From NCBI GenBank assembly GCA_963518665.1, contig CAUQKR010000033.1, forward strand, positions 1 to 10,214: a stretch of DNA of 10,214 bases, in the 5' to 3' direction. The notes beneath the pieces were generated by a model. The model saw only the letters and a program-made list of their open reading frames with translations, was not told the DNA's origin and ran no database searches. Positions within the stretch are counted from its first letter, which is position 1, and the number at the start of each line of letters is the position of its first letter. This document shows positions 7,796 to 10,214 of the stretch, one piece after another. A program made the position numbers and the translations under genes. Source of the stretch: GN02-872 sp963518665 (lineage in GTDB: Bacteria > Patescibacteriota > Gracilibacteria > BD1-5 > UBA6164).

Positions 7796-8899
7796 ATGCA
7801 TAAAAAAGCTTTATTTGCAATCTCTACTCTTGGCCTTGGTCATGCAACTAGAACTCTTCCAATAATAAAATTTTTTCTAAAAAAATGATATAAAATCGAT
7901 ATTGTTTGTTTTTGAAATGCTTTAAATTATTTAAAAAATGAGCTAAAAGATTTTGATATAAATTTTTATGAATTAAAAGATTACCCAGCACTTGAAAGAT
8001 GAAGTGGAATTTCTTTTTATTTTATGCTTGTTTCTGATTTAATCACAACTTACATAAGAATAAGAAGGGAAAAATTTTTTCTAAAAAAACTAGAAAAAGA
8101 AAATAAATATGATTTTATTTTTTCTGATTGAAAATATTGATTTTCTAGTAAAAAAACTAGATCTTATATCTTGTCTCATCAACTTTCCTTTGAGATTCCA
8201 AAAGTTTTTTCATTTTCTCAAAAATTTATGGATTATTTCAATAAAAAATATTTTTCAAAATTTGATATGCTTTTTATTCCAGATTTTGAAGACAAAGATA
8301 AAAACCTAGCTTGAAAACTTTCTCATCCCAAATGGCTTTCAAAAGTAAAACATAAATATATTTGAGTTTTATCAAGTTTAAATAAAGAATTTTCTATTCT
8401 TCCATTTTTAAGTTGAGAAAAAATAGATTTTTTATTTACAATTAGCTGATATTTAGAAGAGCACAAAGAAAATTTTGTAAATTGACTTATCGAAGAGGCA
8501 AAAAAATTGCAATGAAAAAAAGTTTTTATTTTAGGAAATACAAGCAAAGATTATTATTTTTTTGATAGAGAAAATAATATAGAAATTTATTCATTTTTAG
8601 CTTGAGAAGAAAAAAATAAAAAATTTAAAAATGCTGATGTTATAATTTCAAGAGCAGGTTATACAACAATTATGGATTTGATAGAATTAGAAAAAAAAGC
8701 TATTTTGTTCCCTACTCCAAACCAAACTGAACAATTATATTTGGCAAAATTTTTGTGAGAAAAAAAATATTTTATAGCTTGAGATGAAAATAGTGATTTT
8801 TCTGAACTTATAAAAAAATTAAAAGATATAAAGCCTTTTCACCCAAAAACAAAGACAAAAGATGCTTTAGAAGAAATTTATTTAGAAATAAAAAGATAA
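7796..8899 (+). CDS. GT-B glycosyltransferase, MJ1255/MurG-like
   Basis: 367 residues with the two-domain plan of the GT-B fold. The N-terminal domain begins with a strand and a glycine-rich turn, GLGHATR (residues 13-19), similar to the acceptor-side loop of MurG and MJ1255-type proteins. The C-terminal donor-binding domain has SRAGYTT (285-291) followed by 'PTPNQTEQ' with Glu312-Gln313, the usual nucleotide-sugar contact region of GT28-type enzymes. It probably transfers a sugar from a UDP-sugar to a lipid or surface acceptor at the inner face of the membrane. Donor and acceptor cannot be told from sequence. It lies between tsaC and dedA, with 3 bases to the latter. It is not a clear MurG, which has stricter motifs. 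Confidence 0.82.
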
Positions 8900-8902
8900 A
8901 AC

Positions 8903-9493
8903 ATGTTTGATATAAATTATGCAATAACTTTTTATGAAAATTATAAAATTATTTTTTATTTAATAATTTTTATTGCAGTTATTTTAGAATTACCAATTAC
9001 AGTTATGAGTTTAGCTATTTTTGCACCAAAACTTGGAATTTGATTTCCTACAATTTTTCTTTTTGCTTTTCTTTGAGATTTTTTGTGAGATTCTTTACAT
9101 TTTTTTGTTTGAAGATTTGTAAAATGAATTGCCTTAAAAAATAAAAATTTTTCAAAAGCAGAAAACTTATTTAAGAAAATCGAAAATTATTCATTTTTTG
9201 ACAAACTTATCGTTATAAAATACACTCCTCCGATTACAAGTATTTGATTACTTTATATGTGATTTACAAAAATTTGAGTAAAAGAATTTTTATTAAAAAA
9301 CTGAGTTTTGTGCCTAACTTCAGCAATTATTTTATCAAGTATTTGAATTTTTATTGGAGAAAAATTTGCTGACAATAAAAATATTTTAATCTATTTATTT
9401 ATGGCTATTTGAGTAATTTTGATAACAGTTTATTTTTTGTCAAAATTGATAATAAAAATAGTAAACAAAAAAAATAATAATTATGATACCTAA
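8903..9493 (+). CDS. DedA/SNARE-associated-type membrane protein
   Basis: 196 residues with several hydrophobic segments: about residues 16-44, 46-62, 103-121, 135-155 and 160-186. After the first segment comes 'LGDFLGDSLHFFVGR', like the DedA pattern 'lGd..gy.iGr', and the middle has 'KYTPPITSIGLLYMGF', in the place of the family's 'R.iP..R......aG...m'. The usual Arg is replaced by Lys and Thr. DedA proteins help maintain membrane lipids; several members flip undecaprenyl phosphate or phospholipids, which would suit the glycosyltransferases on both sides. The final 11 bases overlap the next gene in another frame, a sign of translational coupling. Family membership is by pattern only; the exact role is not known. 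Confidence 0.72.
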
Positions 9494-10163
9494 AAAAATT
9501 CATTATATTTGGTTTTGAAAATGAAAAAAACCAGAAAGATTTCAGTTTCTTTTGGATTCTTGGAAAAAATATTGTCCAGATTACGAAATAATAGAATGGA
9601 ATGAAGATAATTATGATATAGAAAAAAATCCCTATTTAAAAAAATATTATGATAAAAGAGATTTTGCTTTTGCTTCAGATTATGCTCGTTTTGATATAAT
9701 TTACAAACAGTGAGGAATCTATCTTGATACTGATGTAGAAATAACAAAAAATTTTGATGATTTGCTTGAAAATAAAGCTTTTACTTGATTTCAAGATATT
9801 TTTTATATTGGTTGAGCTGTTTTTTGAGCAGAAAAATGACATAAAACAATAAAAAAAATGCTTGATTTTTATGAAAAAAGAAATAAAAAAATAATAATAA
9901 CTTTTGTTTTTAAAAAATTTTTAAAAGAAATCTGACTAAAAAAATACAATTCAGAAAATCAATTTTTAGAAAATTTTACAGTTTATAAAAAAGAATATTT
10001 TTATCCTTATGCATTTTTTGAAGATAAACAAAAAGATATGAAAATAACTGAAAATACCCATACAATTCATCATTTTGATGCTACTTGGATGCCAAAAATA
10101 GTTTTTCAAATAACAAATATTTTTTTTAAAACTCTGACAAAAATTTTATTAAAATTAAAATAG
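9483..10163 (+). CDS. DXD glycosyltransferase, GT32/OCH1-like capsule type
   Basis: 226 residues. It starts with the family hallmark IPKKIHYIWFG (residues 2-12), in which TGG is Trp and the UGA directly after Phe is Gly, a neat internal check of the code. 'SDYARFDIIYKQGGIYLD' (about 66-83) leads to the metal-binding DTD motif (Asp82-Asp84) that holds the nucleotide-sugar. These are features of the glycosyltransferase sugar-binding DXD family found in capsule and LPS loci. The C-terminus (about 205-226) is hydrophobic and basic and may lie against the membrane. It overlaps dedA by 11 bases and ends with TAG within the terminator stem. It likely decorates surface polysaccharide or glycolipid; sugar and acceptor are unknown. 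Confidence 0.87.
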
Positions 10164-10190
10164 AAGTTTTCTTCTATTTTTTTATTTTTT
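10157..10190 (+). terminator. Terminator of the rsmG-led operon
   Basis: Stem AAAATAGAAG (10157-10166) with CTTCTATTTT (10171-10180), a TTTT loop, and a long T-rich tail. The TAG stop of the last gene lies in the left arm. It is followed at 10192 by TTGAAA, a possible -35 of the next gene, whose -10 would fall at the edge of or beyond the window. Confidence 0.8.
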
Positions 10191-10214
10191 CTTGAAAAAC
10201 TAGCTTTTTTATTT

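Noticed and set aside
8109..8547. Two open frames (plus 8109-8309, minus 8323-8547) inside the GT28-like gene
   Set aside because: Other-frame shadows; the glycosyltransferase frame is continuous with family motifs.
9490..9747. Minus-strand open frame of 85 codons
   Set aside because: Antisense of the GT32-type gene, including its IHYIWFG and SDYAR motifs.
360..10163. UGA as tryptophan (code 4)
   Set aside because: Conserved Trp uses TGG, and UGA occupies glycine positions of Walker A, the SAM loop and NAYGHG.
1..10214. CRISPR array, insertion sequence, tRNA or rRNA genes
   Set aside because: No regularly spaced repeats, transposase, cloverleaf-like GC-rich segment or rRNA motif was seen on either strand.

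Overview
The window is very AT-rich bacterial DNA that only makes sense with UGA read as glycine (genetic code 25). With the standard code almost every gene breaks into fragments. With UGA = Gly, long intact genes appear, and UGA sits exactly where conserved families need glycine: all three Gly of the RecG Walker A loop, the RsmG SAM-binding loop and the alanine racemase 'NAYGHG' motif. Tryptophan is still TGG, so this is not code 4. The code, base composition and gene set point to a Candidate Phyla Radiation bacterium of Absconditabacteria (SR1) or Gracilibacteria (BD1-5). The window alone does not separate these two.

Layout. (1) 1-380: a palindrome, a good promoter and the only clear Shine-Dalgarno sequence of the window drive a 75-residue basic protein of unknown function. 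(2) 360-2384, minus strand: a full-length RecG helicase that converges on the small gene at a shared 30-base perfect palindrome. (3) 2385-4087: an intergenic stretch and three unrecognised plus-strand genes. The first encodes a small secreted protein whose frame is broken twice, the first break lying on a classic -1 slippery heptamer just before a stop. The second follows it by 5 bases, and the third has its own promoter. (4) 4088-10180: one promoter and one terminator enclose a seven-gene run: rsmG, two tandem alanine racemase paralogues, tsaC, an MJ1255/MurG-like glycosyltransferase, a DedA-like membrane protein and a DXD glycosyltransferase of the capsule/OCH1 type.

The seven-gene run joins translation fidelity (16S rRNA methylation, tRNA t6A) with cell-surface work (D-alanine, sugar transfer, membrane lipid carrier handling). 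This suggests housekeeping plus envelope assembly in a small genome. The most unusual points are the altered code, the loss of two catalytic residues in the first racemase copy while the second keeps them, the near absence of CGA/CGG codons, the double frame break in the secreted gene, and the repeated pattern of a terminator T-tract running directly into the next promoter's -35 element. No CRISPR array, insertion sequence, tRNA or rRNA gene was seen.
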